Source: a virus. Taken from it: a stretch of DNA of 64,000 nucleotides. Positions 7,846-15,235 of the stretch are shown here, piece by piece. Position 1 is the first letter of the stretch; each line of letters opens with the position of its first letter. A program made the position numbers and the translations under genes. Under the pieces are notes generated by a model. It searched no databases, had not been told where the DNA came from, and was given only the letters and a program-made list of their open reading frames with translations. The stretch lies in the IMG/VR virus record IMGVR_UViG_3300036792_000218, positions 1 to 64,000 of that record. The stretch is one strand, 5' to 3'.

Positions 7846-8038
7846 CGCGGCCCGGCTGCTCGCCGACGTCGCCAGCGCGCTCAACGCGTGCGAGGCCGCG
7901 GCCATCACGGTCAAGCTCAAGCACGGCGCGGTCATCACCCGCAACGGGTACGTGCTGCCCGTCGGCGACGCGCAGTGGGGCGCGCGGACACTGGCCTACT
8001 CACCGTTCGGCGCACCGGAGGGAGACGACGGTGACTGA
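7826..8038 (+). CDS. Hypothetical 70-residue protein
   Basis: The GTG start at 7826 has GGAGAAGC upstream and overlaps the portal C-terminus by 20 bp. The product (MTVPRPDAARLLADVASALN...) has an Ala-rich helix followed by a short beta hairpin (HGAVITRNGYVLPVG). No family is recognised. It is coupled by overlap to the next small gene. Confidence 0.6.
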   Translation: MTVPRPDAARLLADVASALNACEAAAITVKLKHGAVITRNGYVLPVGDAQWGARTLAYSPFGAPEGDDGD

Positions 8039-8162
8039 GCCGCCGCCCGAGCAGCCCTACGAGCTACCGGGCACCAGCCCGGCATGGGAACCCGGCACGC
8101 AGCCCGATCACCCGCTGAGGGCCGTGGACGCCGCGGCCCTGATCCCGAAGCAGGTCGGCTGA
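8031..8162 (+). CDS. Hypothetical 43-residue protein
   Basis: The GTG start at 8031 follows GGAGGGAGACGACG and overlaps the stop of the previous gene. The product (MTEPPPEQPYELPG...) is Pro/Glu-rich and probably unstructured. Its TGA overlaps the ATG of the next gene. Support comes from spacing and ribosome-binding site only. Confidence 0.45.
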   Translation: MTEPPPEQPYELPGTSPAWEPGTQPDHPLRAVDAAALIPKQVG

Positions 8163-8296
8163 TGCCCGCCGGGTGGTTCTTCGGCTGGTACCCGGCCGGG
8201 TACCGCCCCGAGCGGCCCGCCCCTTGCCACGGCAAGCGCCGCGGCGTCACCAAGTCACCCAAGCGCGCCAAGCGCCGCAACCGGAGGAAAGCCTAG
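8162..8296 (+). CDS. Small basic 44-residue protein
   Basis: The ATG at 8162 overlaps the preceding TGA. The product begins MPAGWFFGWYPAGYRPERPA and ends in a cluster of Lys/Arg (KSPKRAKRRNRRKA). It could bind nucleic acid or the virion interior, but nothing in the sequence proves a role. It lies between portal and the 239-residue unknown. Confidence 0.45.
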   Translation: MPAGWFFGWYPAGYRPERPAPCHGKRRGVTKSPKRAKRRNRRKA

Positions 8297-8298
8297 CC

Positions 8299-9018
8299 AT
8301 GCAGCCCACTGTCTGCCGCACCGTCCTGTACAGGCTCCACGCGGGCGACGCCGAGCAGATCAACCGCCTCCGCGACGACTTCGCCGCGTTCAACCGGTCG
8401 CACCGGCACGCGGACCATGAGCCGGGCAGCTTCCCCGGCCGGTCGGGGCACATCGGCCACTTCGGCAACCAGGTCAGCGAAGGCGACTCCTACCCGGCGG
8501 TCGTGGTCCGCACGTTCGGCGGCAGCACGGTCAACCTCAAGGTCCTGCTCGACGGGAACGACGACTATTGGGCGACGAGCCGGGCCGAGGGCGACGAGCC
8601 GGGCCAGTGGTCCTGGCCCCTGCTGGTGACGGGCCAGCCGCTTACGGGGACGCTCACGCGCACCGCGCCGCGGGTCACCGACCTCGTGCACTACGTCAGC
8701 CACGGCAGCCCGGTCAGGGCCGACGGGTCGCAGGCGTACAAGTCGGTATGCCGGGCGGCGATCGTGACCGGCGGCCCGCACCTGGTCTCGGGGACGTTCG
8801 ACACCGGCGGCGGCGAGGCGCTGAGCTTGTGCGTGCTCAACCCCGAGGGCATGTTCTTCAACCAGCACGTCCTGTTCGACGCGGCCGTGGCCACTCCCGG
8901 TGACCCCGAGTGCCTGAGCCGCGTCAACCACGGCAACCCGTTCCGCTACTGCGAGTGCGGGTGGATCGAGGCGGCGTTCAAGGGCGGCACCTGGCACCAG
9001 CCCGGCCCCGGCTGCTGA
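8299..9018 (+). CDS. Hypothetical 239-residue protein in the head gene region
   Basis: The start is ATG at 8299 after GGAGGAAAG. The sequence is soluble and beta-rich with several His/Cys residues, ending in CECGWIEAAFKGGTWHQ. The N-terminal part (RLHAGDAEQINRLRDDFAAF) is helical. The segment from about 50 to 150 (YPAVVVRTFGGSTVNLKVLL...WSWP) resembles a small beta-barrel used by proteins encoded near portal genes. No family is recognised. Possibly a minor head protein. Confidence 0.65.
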   Translation: MQPTVCRTVLYRLHAGDAEQINRLRDDFAAFNRSHRHADHEPGSFPGRSGHIGHFGNQVSEGDSYPAVVVRTFGGSTVNLKVLLDGNDDYWATSRAEGDEPGQWSWPLLVTGQPLTGTLTRTAPRVTDLVHYVSHGSPVRADGSQAYKSVCRAAIVTGGPHLVSGTFDTGGGEALSLCVLNPEGMFFNQHVLFDAAVATPGDPECLSRVNHGNPFRYCECGWIEAAFKGGTWHQPGPGC

Positions 9019-9025
9019 TACGCCG

Positions 9026-9322
9026 ATGTGCACGCGTCCCGGTGGCCGCGACGGCGACCCCGAGTGCCTTGACGACGAAGGCGGCCCGCTCGTCGGCGAA
9101 GACGACCCGTGCCCGGACGAGGCGGACCACGACGTGTGCCCGGACGAGGCGGACCACGACGTGTGCCCGGACGAGGCGGACCACGACGTGTGCCCGGACG
9201 AGGCGGACCACGACGTGTGCCCGGACGAGGCGGACGACGACGTGTGCCCGCACTGCCAGCGCCGCCAGCACGCCCGCTGTACCGACCCGCGGTGCACCTG
9301 CTGCCTGGGGAATGAGGACTAA
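9026..9322 (+). CDS. Repeat-containing Cys/Asp-rich protein
   Basis: This 98-residue protein has five copies of the nonapeptide CPDEADHDV (the last with a D for H) at about residues 29-73. They are followed by CPHCQRRQHARC and CTCC. The Cys/His/Asp spacing suggests metal binding. The repeats are exact at DNA level (27 bp units), so copy number is probably variable. The start ATG at 9026 is 7 bp after the previous stop. The role is unknown. Confidence 0.6.
   Translation: MCTRPGGRDGDPECLDDEGGPLVGEDDPCPDEADHDVCPDEADHDVCPDEADHDVCPDEADHDVCPDEADDDVCPHCQRRQHARCTDPRCTCCLGNED
9110..9244 (+). repeat. Five 27-bp tandem repeats inside a coding region
   Basis: Units starting at 9110, 9137, 9164, 9191 and 9218 are nearly identical; the fifth differs near its end. 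The unit is a multiple of three, so gain or loss keeps the frame. A partial sixth unit begins at 9245 (TGCCCG). Confidence 0.95.
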
Positions 9323-9324
9323 CG

Positions 9325-9681
9325 ATGCGCACGGTAGCGGTCGACTTTGACGGCGTGATCCACGCGTACGGCCGGGGCTGGCAGGACGGCACGATCTACG
9401 ACGAGCCGGTTCCCGGCGCGCTCGACGCTCTCCGGACACTCATGGCGGACCACGCCGTGTTCGTGCACACCAGCCGGAACGTTGACCAGGTCGCGATGTG
9501 GCTGTCCGGCCATGGGATCGACTGCTCGCGCCTGGTCGACGATGACCGCGAATTCTGGAATGAGCTTGGCCGGGTGCTCGTGACGAACCGCAAGTACCCG
9601 GCGGTCGCCTACATCGACGACCGGGCCATCCGGTTCACCGACTGGGCGCAGGCGTTCGAAGACCTGAAGGAGTTCACCTGA
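9325..9681 (+). CDS. HAD-superfamily phosphatase-like protein
   Basis: This 118-residue protein has HAD motif I at the N-terminus (AVDFDGVIHAY, nucleophile Asp and acid/base Asp), a VFVHTSRN segment fitting motif II, a conserved Lys in TNRKYPAV, and YIDDRAIRF as motif IV. The compact cap-less fold is typical of small phage HAD proteins that remove phosphate from nucleotides or nucleic-acid ends. The substrate is unknown. Its stop overlaps the next ATG by one base. Confidence 0.85.
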   Translation: MRTVAVDFDGVIHAYGRGWQDGTIYDEPVPGALDALRTLMADHAVFVHTSRNVDQVAMWLSGHGIDCSRLVDDDREFWNELGRVLVTNRKYPAVAYIDDRAIRFTDWAQAFEDLKEFT

Positions 9682-9989
9682 TGGCCACCGTTGACGTCAC
9701 CGCCCTGGCCGACGCCGTCCGCGAAACCGGGATCGGGCTCAAGCCGGGCGACGTGCTCGCGGTACGGCTGCCCATGGAAATCAACCAGGCAGAGCTTCGC
9801 CATGCCCGGACCTACGCTGACGCCGTCGGCAGGGACGCGGGGATCACGGTCGCGCTGATTCCTGGCGAGGAGTTCGCGCACACCACGGTCAACGTCAACG
9901 TGACCGTGAACGGGACAGACCCGGAGACGCTGGCCGGCGAGGTACGCCGCCAGGTGCTTGAGCGCGCCCCGGCGGGCCCGCTCGCTTAG
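9681..9989 (+). CDS. Hypothetical 102-residue protein
   Basis: The ATG at 9681 overlaps the HAD gene stop. The product (MATVDVTALADAVRETG...) has a GLKPGDVLAVRLP beta segment, then a VNVNVTVNG strand and a basic C-terminal helix (LAGEVRRQVLER). No family is recognised. It is co-transcribed with the HAD protein. Confidence 0.6.
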   Translation: MATVDVTALADAVRETGIGLKPGDVLAVRLPMEINQAELRHARTYADAVGRDAGITVALIPGEEFAHTTVNVNVTVNGTDPETLAGEVRRQVLERAPAGPLA

Positions 9990-10107
9990 GTCAGGCTGCC
10001 GGGGCCCGGTGCCAGCCCCAAGCCCCCGTGCGGGGCGGTCAGCGCGCATGGCTCGGAATCCCGGCGCGCGCCCGCCCGGCAGCCTGCAAGAACGTACGAT
10101 CGGAGGC

Positions 10108-10278
10108 ATGTTCAGCAACGACGCGTTCGGCAAGCTCCTGCGCGGCATGCTCGGGCCACCTGACCCGCAGCCGGGACCGCCGTACGCGCACACGCTGACG
10201 CACCCGGAGACCGAGGAAGAGATGGCGGCCGAACCGGCGTTGCCGTCTTTCACCGTGGAGCGTGGCCGGCGGCGCTAG
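10108..10278 (+). CDS. Hypothetical 56-residue protein
   Basis: The start is ATG 10108 with CGGAGG upstream; the longer open frame lacks such a site. The product (MFSNDAFGKLLRGMLG...) is Pro-rich and ends in VERGRRR. It converges with, and overlaps by 4 bp, a leftward gene. It lies after a 118-bp gap in which I see no clear signal. Confidence 0.5.
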   Translation: MFSNDAFGKLLRGMLGPPDPQPGPPYAHTLTHPETEEEMAAEPALPSFTVERGRRR

Positions 10279-10520
10279 AACGGCACCCGGTCAGGCGGCG
10301 GCTCCCCGTACTGCTTGCGTGCCGCGTCCGCTGTCATGCCGATGGCCGCGCCGATCGCGTCCCACCCGATACGGAGTTGGCGCGCGTACCAAACGCGCTC
10401 ACGTTCCCGCTCGTCGAGCGCGGCGCGTTCGACTGGGATCTCACGGAGCCCGGCCATGATCGCCGCCTGCTCGCGGGCGAGGACCGCGGCGTCATCGTCG
10501 GCGAAGTCGTCACCCGTCAT
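10275..10520 (-). CDS. Leftward HTH-containing 81-residue protein
   Basis: The start is ATG at 10518-10520, overlapping the upstream stop (ATGA). The C-terminal half (RQLRIGWDAIGAAIGMTADA) is a helix-turn-helix resembling those in small phage DNA-binding proteins. It runs against the late operon and forms, with the gene at 10517-10771, a short leftward island between the small head genes and the MuF gene. Confidence 0.6.
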   Translation of the reverse strand: MTGDDFADDDAAVLAREQAAIMAGLREIPVERAALDERERERVWYARQLRIGWDAIGAAIGMTADAARKQYGEPPPDRVPF

Positions 10521-10771
10521 GGAGTCCCGTTTAGCTTCCGGTTGTACGCGGCAACGAACTTGTGAGCTGACCGGACGTTCCCCTGAACGGTCCACGAGTC
10601 AAGCACCCGGCCGTCCGGTGCCCTGAGCGAGACCAGGCTGGTCGACCCGTGACCGCCCCGGCCGGGAGACTGGATTTCGGCCTGCGCGCCAGCAGTGAGC
10701 CCGCTATCGATCCGGGCCGTGCTGATCTTCGCCGGGGCATGCCGGTACGGTGCCGTAAGTTTCTTCAACAT
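10517..10771 (-). CDS. Leftward hypothetical 84-residue protein
   Basis: The start is ATG at 10769-10771, with AAGGGGG 10 bases upstream. The product begins MLKKLTAPYRHAPAKIST, and its C-terminal half (SLVSLRAPDGRVLDSWTVQG) looks like a small beta sheet followed by a helix. No family is recognised. It is coupled to the downstream HTH gene by ATGA. Confidence 0.55.
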   Translation of the reverse strand: MLKKLTAPYRHAPAKISTARIDSGLTAGAQAEIQSPGRGGHGSTSLVSLRAPDGRVLDSWTVQGNVRSAHKFVAAYNRKLNGTP

Positions 10772-10877
10772 GGTGATCAGTCCCCCTTGACTGGTCTCCG
10801 GTTCCGCTGGCCAGGGCGAGGATGCCCCGTTTGAGCGCTTCGACTTCCTCGCGGGTCACGCCCGACTCGAAGTTCAC
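10704..10877 (-). CDS. Possible small leftward protein
   Basis: A GTG at 10875-10877 opens a 57-codon frame whose first 28 residues (MNFESGVTREEVEALKRGIL...) look like a genuine helical protein. The second half overlaps the start of the 84-residue gene in another frame. TTGACC at its 5' edge could be part of a promoter. It is weakly supported, and a truncated or frameshifted remnant is also possible. Confidence 0.3.
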   Translation of the reverse strand: MNFESGVTREEVEALKRGILALASGTGDQSRGTDHHVEETYGTVPACPGEDQHGPDR

Positions 10878-10916
10878 GAGGTCAAGCTAGCGCCAAACCA
10901 GCGGGGAGGTTGCCCC

Positions 10917-12392
10917 GTGGCCGATGCGCAGCCCGACTACTCCGGTTCCTGCATGATCGCCCTTTACCCGCCGCCCGAGGTCGCCGGGGCGCTCGCGGTA
11001 CCGGACGGCCTCAGTGCCGAGGGCATGCACCTGACGATTGCCTACACCGGCGACGCCGCCGACGTCGACCCCGAAGCGCTCAACGCAGTCGCGCGGGCAC
11101 TCGCCGGCCGGCCGCCGGTCGCCGCGGTGATCTCCGGTCACGCGCGCTTCACCGGCGGCGAGCAGGACGTGATCGTCGCCCTCGTCGACTCACCGGACCT
11201 GGAAACGCTGCGGGCCGACGCACGGGAAGCGCTGGGTGCGGCGGGAATCGCGATCCCGTCCGAGCACGGGTTCACGCCGCACATGTCGATCCGGTACTGC
11301 GCGGCTGACGACGTCGACCCCGTTGGCCGGCTGGCCTCGTTCCCCGTGGCGTTCGGCGCGGTCTCCGCCGTCCACGGCAAGGCCCGCACCGACTACCTGT
11401 TCGACGACCCGCTGCCCGGGCAAGCCAGGGAAGCCTATGCCGCGGGGTGGGCGCTGTCCGGCGGCCCCATGACCGACCGGGTTAAGGCCGGGTGCACGGC
11501 AGCGATCGCGCGCGCCCTGGAGAACCGTCACGACCCCGCTGTCCTCGAGGTAACGCTAGACCTCGGCAAGCTGCAGGGGACGTGGGCGGAGGTGTACCGG
11601 CGACGCGAGGAACTGACCGCCGGCCACGTCGACCTGATCGCCGCGGCCTGGCGGAAGCTCGTCAAGCGCCTCGACGTGCACGACCTCGTGAAGCAGTGGA
11701 AGCGCCACGCGTCGCTGCCCGCCCCGATGGAGTCAGCCGACCAGCAATGGCGGAAAGCCGCTGTCGTCGCGGTCCTCGCCTGGCTCCGCTCCGTCCTCGC
11801 CGACCCCGACTACCGGGAGCTCGCGCAGGCGGTCACCGCCGCGCTGACCGCCGGGCAGGCCGAGGGCAGGACCGCGGCGCTCGCCGTGGCCGCCGACCAG
11901 GCCGGGGCCGTCGGGTTCGACTGGGACAAGGCCTACGACGCCATGACCCGCGACGTCGCCGTGCACCTGCCCGATGCGGCCGAACCGTGGGTGCAGCGGA
12001 TCATCGCCGGCGCGGCGGCCGACGGCGGCAAGCTGCTCGCGGACCTGGCCGACGAGGGCGAGAGCGATACGGCGATCGCCAAGGCGGTCCTCGACGTGAT
12101 CGCGGGCACCACCCCGAAGGCGCTGACGCTGATCGCTGACTACGCGATGGGCGCGGCGATGGCACGCGGCTCACTCGACCTGTACGCGTCCGAGGGCCTG
12201 ACGCTGGTCGCCTGGATGACGGCCGGGGACGGCCGCGTCTGCCCTGCCTGCCAGGACAACGAGGACAACGGCCCCTACGCGCCCGAAGCGTTCCCGTCGT
12301 GCCCCGATCACTACCGCTGCCGCTGCTGCCCCGCACCCGCCCAGCCGCTCCCCGTGTCCGCTTACGCGGCGTTCCTCGTCCCGGCCGCATAG
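10917..12392 (+). CDS. 2H phosphoesterase domain fused to MuF-type head morphogenesis protein
   Basis: In this 491-residue protein, the N-terminal 130 residues contain two H-x-T/S motifs, HLT (38-40) and HMS (122-124), in the right spacing for a 2H phosphoesterase/2'-5' RNA ligase-like fold. The C-terminal 55 residues (WMTAGDGRVCPACQDNE, then CPDHYRCRC) match the Cys-rich end of SPP1 gp7/MuF head proteins, which join the portal and enter the capsid. The middle is helical. GGGGAGG precedes GTG 10917. A virion-carried enzyme acting on cyclic or linear nucleotides is a reasonable inference; the substrate cannot be read from sequence. Confidence 0.82.
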   Translation: MADAQPDYSGSCMIALYPPPEVAGALAVPDGLSAEGMHLTIAYTGDAADVDPEALNAVARALAGRPPVAAVISGHARFTGGEQDVIVALVDSPDLETLRADAREALGAAGIAIPSEHGFTPHMSIRYCAADDVDPVGRLASFPVAFGAVSAVHGKARTDYLFDDPLPGQAREAYAAGWALSGGPMTDRVKAGCTAAIARALENRHDPAVLEVTLDLGKLQGTWAEVYRRREELTAGHVDLIAAAWRKLVKRLDVHDLVKQWKRHASLPAPMESADQQWRKAAVVAVLAWLRSVLADPDYRELAQAVTAALTAGQAEGRTAALAVAADQAGAVGFDWDKAYDAMTRDVAVHLPDAAEPWVQRIIAGAAADGGKLLADLADEGESDTAIAKAVLDVIAGTTPKALTLIADYAMGAAMARGSLDLYASEGLTLVAWMTAGDGRVCPACQDNEDNGPYAPEAFPSCPDHYRCRCCPAPAQPLPVSAYAAFLVPAA

Positions 12393-12402
12393 GAGGCACC
12401 CC

Positions 12403-12804
12403 ATGGCGTTCGACGACTCCGGACGGCTCATCTGGTCCCTGGCCGGCTCCGGCCTCGGTACCACGCTCACGACGTCGGGGAACTCAGGCGGGTACACGCC
12501 TGGCACCCCGAACGCCCGCAGTGCCGTCGACCTCCGCAGGGTCGATGACCTGTGGCTGTCGGCGGTCGCGGGAGCCGGGTCCGGTACGGCGCTGACCGTG
12601 CAGGTCGACGGCTACGACGACCAGGGGAACCTGTTCCCGCAGCTGCTCAAGGTCACCGTCGCCGCCGCGCCCGGGCAGGCCGTGGCGTTCGGCGGCCGGC
12701 ACAGCGGCGGCAGCTCGTACCTCGTGCTCCCCGACTGGGGGCGCGTCTCCTGGGCGCTCACCGGCACCATGACCGGCTGCGCGATCTCCCTGTACGCCCG
12801 CTGA
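12403..12804 (+). CDS. Hypothetical structural-type 133-residue protein
   Basis: The start ATG 12403 follows AGGAGG. The product is Gly/Ser/Thr-rich and beta-rich (TVQVDGYDDQGNLFPQLLKV) and ends in WALTGTMTGCAISLYAR. No signal or membrane segment is seen. Position between MuF and protease suggests a minor head or decoration protein, but no family is recognised. Confidence 0.6.
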   Translation: MAFDDSGRLIWSLAGSGLGTTLTTSGNSGGYTPGTPNARSAVDLRRVDDLWLSAVAGAGSGTALTVQVDGYDDQGNLFPQLLKVTVAAAPGQAVAFGGRHSGGSSYLVLPDWGRVSWALTGTMTGCAISLYAR

Positions 12805-12851
12805 CCACCGTCCCCCCGCCGTACCACCAAGTCCCGTGAAAGGGGATCAGC

Positions 12852-13172
12852 ATGGCTAAGAACGGCATCGTGACCGACTACGACGACGCCGGCTACCCGC
12901 AGGTAGCCGCGTCCACCGCGAACATCACCATCGGCACCACGCAGACGGTGAAGGGCGCGCCCGGCCGGCTGGTCAAGGTCATCGTGACCACGGTCACCGC
13001 CACCGCCGTCACGACCATCTACGACTCCGCAGCCGCCGCGTCCGGCACGCCGCTGCTCGTCATCCCCATAGCCGCCCCTGTCGGCACCGTCTACACCATC
13101 GACCTGCCCGCAGTGAACGGCATCACCGTCGCGGGCGCCGGCACCGGGGCGATCACCATCGGCTACAGCTGA
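12852..13172 (+). CDS. Hypothetical 106-residue beta-rich protein, possible head decoration
   Basis: The start ATG 12852 has AAAGGGGATCAGC upstream. The sequence is almost all short hydrophobic/Thr strands (VKVIVTTVTATAVTTIYDSA) with no charged helix, like a jelly-roll or Ig-like virion protein. It lies just upstream of the protease/scaffold gene. The assignment is inference from composition and position. Confidence 0.55.
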   Translation: MAKNGIVTDYDDAGYPQVAASTANITIGTTQTVKGAPGRLVKVIVTTVTATAVTTIYDSAAAASGTPLLVIPIAAPVGTVYTIDLPAVNGITVAGAGTGAITIGYS

Positions 13173-13232
13173 CAGCCGCTGACCGCATGACACCGGCCGC
13201 ACGAGCACGAGCACGGGAAAGGAGGCGGCGGC

Positions 13233-15128
13233 GTGGCCAAGACCATCGCGACGATCACCGGCACCGCGCTCAAGCCGGGCGTGTCCCGTAACGGCCGCTG
13301 GTACAAGCCGGAGCACGTCACCGGCGCCGTCCAGAGCGCCCAGGAACGCATCGCGGCCGGCGAGAAGCCGATGGTGATGCTCACGTTCCACGGCGCCGAG
13401 GACGACAGCCGGGAGATAGCGGCGACGCTCACCGGCATGACGCTGGCCGAGGACGGCAGCGCCGAGTTCTCGGCGGGCCTGACCGACACCCCGGCCGGGT
13501 GGGACATCGCCCGGCTGACCGACACCAGCGACGGCCAGCCGGCGCACCTGCGGACCGTCAGCATCCGCGGCGCGTGGACCGGGCGCGTCCGCAAGGAACG
13601 CGGGCCCGGCGGCCAGGTCGTCGAGGTCGGGGAGGGCCTGCAGCTCGACGGCGTTGACTTCACGAAGTCACCGGGTGTCGACGGGGCGCAGATCAAGACG
13701 TTCGCGTGGGCCAAGGACGGCACCACGGAGACCACGGAGCGCGTGCTCATCACTGAGAGCGTGCAGGAGGCGCATGTGACGATCAGCGAGGAAACCGCGC
13801 CTGCCGCGCCAGCAGTGCCGGACGGGGTACGGGAATTGCTCCGCACCGTGTTCGGTGAGCACGTCGCGGAGGCGGCCACCCCGGCAGTGTCGAAGCGCGG
13901 CAGCGGCCTGTCCGACGGCTCAGGCCGCGCGTTCGCGGACCCCGGCTACCAGGCGGACAAGAAGCAGCGGTACGACCTGACCACGAAAGCCAAGGCCAAA
14001 AGCGCGTGGTCGTTCGTCAACCAGGCCGACAACGCGAAGCTGTACAGCGGCCCGCAGCTCAAGCAGATCAAGAAGCGGATCGTCGCGGCCCTGAGGAAGT
14101 TCGGGGTCACCGTCGCCGCTGAGGGCTGGTCGGTAGACCCGCCGCTGCTGCTCACCGAGGCGCTGGTCGAGTATTACGGCGGTGACCCGTCCTGCGCGGG
14201 CTCCTACAGCCTGTCCGCGACCAACGGGCCGACCACGGTCAGCATCTACTCCTACGGCTGCGACCCCGCCGACCTTCAGGTGATCCTCGCGAAGGCGTGC
14301 GAGGGCGCTGGGCTGGCCCTGAAGTCGCTCGACCCCGACATGGACGCCGACATCGACCTGCCCGGCGACGGGGACGAGAGCGCCCCGGACGAGGCCGACG
14401 CCATGGCCGAGCGGTTCGCCGCGGTGCTCCGCGGTGAGTCCGCCGAAACCCTGGACGCCCTGGTCTCCGAGGCGAGAGCGTCCGCAGCCGTCACCGAGAC
14501 GGCCACCGACCCGGCACCCGACCCGGCTGCCGCAAACCCAGAAGGAACGGAGGGCCCCGCTGTGAGCGAGACCACCCAGGAGGCGGCAGGCACGGCCACG
14601 GCTGCGCCCGCCACCCTCTCCATCCCGCAGGACATCATGGACGAGGCGATGCGGAAGGCGGCGAAGAAGGCCGCCAGGCGCGCGCTCGCCGGAACCGCGA
14701 CCACCGCCCCGGCCGAGTCCGCCCCGGCCGCGCCCGCGACCGCGGCGGTGACCGAAACCGACGAGCAGCGGATCACCCGGATCGTCGAGGCGCAGGTCGC
14801 CGCGAAGCTCGCCGAGTCGGCCGCCGCCGAGACCGAAGAGGCGCGGATCGCCCGGCTCGTCGAGCAGGGGGTGGCGGCCGCGAAGCAGCAGCTCACCGAG
14901 CAGGGCGGCGGCCCCGGCCGCAAGGGCCTCAACCCCGGCGGGACGTCGGTCAACGAGGCCGCCGGCGGCGCCGGCACCACGGCGGGCCCCGAGCTGAACG
15001 CCCACGGCATGCCGCGGGACTGGCCGGACAAGCCGCTGCACCAGTTCAGCAGCGACGAGCTTGACCAGTACGTCGGCCCGGCCGTGACCCGCCACTACCT
15101 CGGGGACCGCGCCAACCTGATCGGCTGA
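13233..15128 (+). CDS. Prohead maturation protease with DUF6582-like region and C-terminal scaffold
   Basis: This 631-residue protein has three parts. Residues 1-180 (KPGVSRNGRWYKPEHV, MLTFHGAEDDSREIAATLTG) look like a phage capsid maturation protease. Residues about 225-290 (YQADKKQRYDLTTKAKAKSA, IKKRIVAALRKFGV) match what I recognise as DUF6582. Residues 445-631 are Ala/Glu-rich and helical, as in scaffolds, ending just before the capsid gene. Two in-frame GTGs with good ribosome-binding sites (13776 and 14562) suggest internal starts. GGAGGCGGC precedes GTG 13233. Catalytic residues were not assigned. Confidence 0.75.
   Translation: MAKTIATITGTALKPGVSRNGRWYKPEHVTGAVQSAQERIAAGEKPMVMLTFHGAEDDSREIAATLTGMTLAEDGSAEFSAGLTDTPAGWDIARLTDTSDGQPAHLRTVSIRGAWTGRVRKERGPGGQVVEVGEGLQLDGVDFTKSPGVDGAQIKTFAWAKDGTTETTERVLITESVQEAHVTISEETAPAAPAVPDGVRELLRTVFGEHVAEAATPAVSKRGSGLSDGSGRAFADPGYQADKKQRYDLTTKAKAKSAWSFVNQADNAKLYSGPQLKQIKKRIVAALRKFGVTVAAEGWSVDPPLLLTEALVEYYGGDPSCAGSYSLSATNGPTTVSIYSYGCDPADLQVILAKACEGAGLALKSLDPDMDADIDLPGDGDESAPDEADAMAERFAAVLRGESAETLDALVSEARASAAVTETATDPAPDPAAANPEGTEGPAVSETTQEAAGTATAAPATLSIPQDIMDEAMRKAAKKAARRALAGTATTAPAESAPAAPATAAVTETDEQRITRIVEAQVAAKLAESAAAETEEARIARLVEQGVAAAKQQLTEQGGGPGRKGLNPGGTSVNEAAGGAGTTAGPELNAHGMPRDWPDKPLHQFSSDELDQYVGPAVTRHYLGDRANLIG
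14562..15128 (+). CDS. Probable nested scaffold protein from an internal start
   Basis: An in-frame GTG at 14562-14564 (residue 444 of the protease gene) is preceded by GGAACGGAGGG eight or so bases away, a better site than many true starts here. The 188-residue product begins MSETTQEAAGTATAAP, is helical and Ala/Glu/Arg-rich, and corresponds exactly to the scaffold-like part. Nested protease/scaffold genes are known from lambda (C/Nu3) and others. Expression of the short form is inference. Confidence 0.45.
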   Translation: MSETTQEAAGTATAAPATLSIPQDIMDEAMRKAAKKAARRALAGTATTAPAESAPAAPATAAVTETDEQRITRIVEAQVAAKLAESAAAETEEARIARLVEQGVAAAKQQLTEQGGGPGRKGLNPGGTSVNEAAGGAGTTAGPELNAHGMPRDWPDKPLHQFSSDELDQYVGPAVTRHYLGDRANLIG

Positions 15129-15235
15129 CCCCGCCTTACCCCCGCTTCACCTTCCCCTTTTTGGCCGCCAGCCGTCCCGGCTGGTGCTACCCAGCGCGGT
15201 AACGGCCGTCATCTCGAAACAGAGAGGAGACGGCC

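Noticed and set aside
9110-9244. CRISPR array
   Set aside because: The repeats are contiguous without spacers and in frame inside a coding region.
8293-9297. Long leftward frame with repeats across 9110-9244
   Set aside because: It is the antisense reading of the 27-bp repeat and of the 239-residue gene; composition is typical of high-GC shadow frames.
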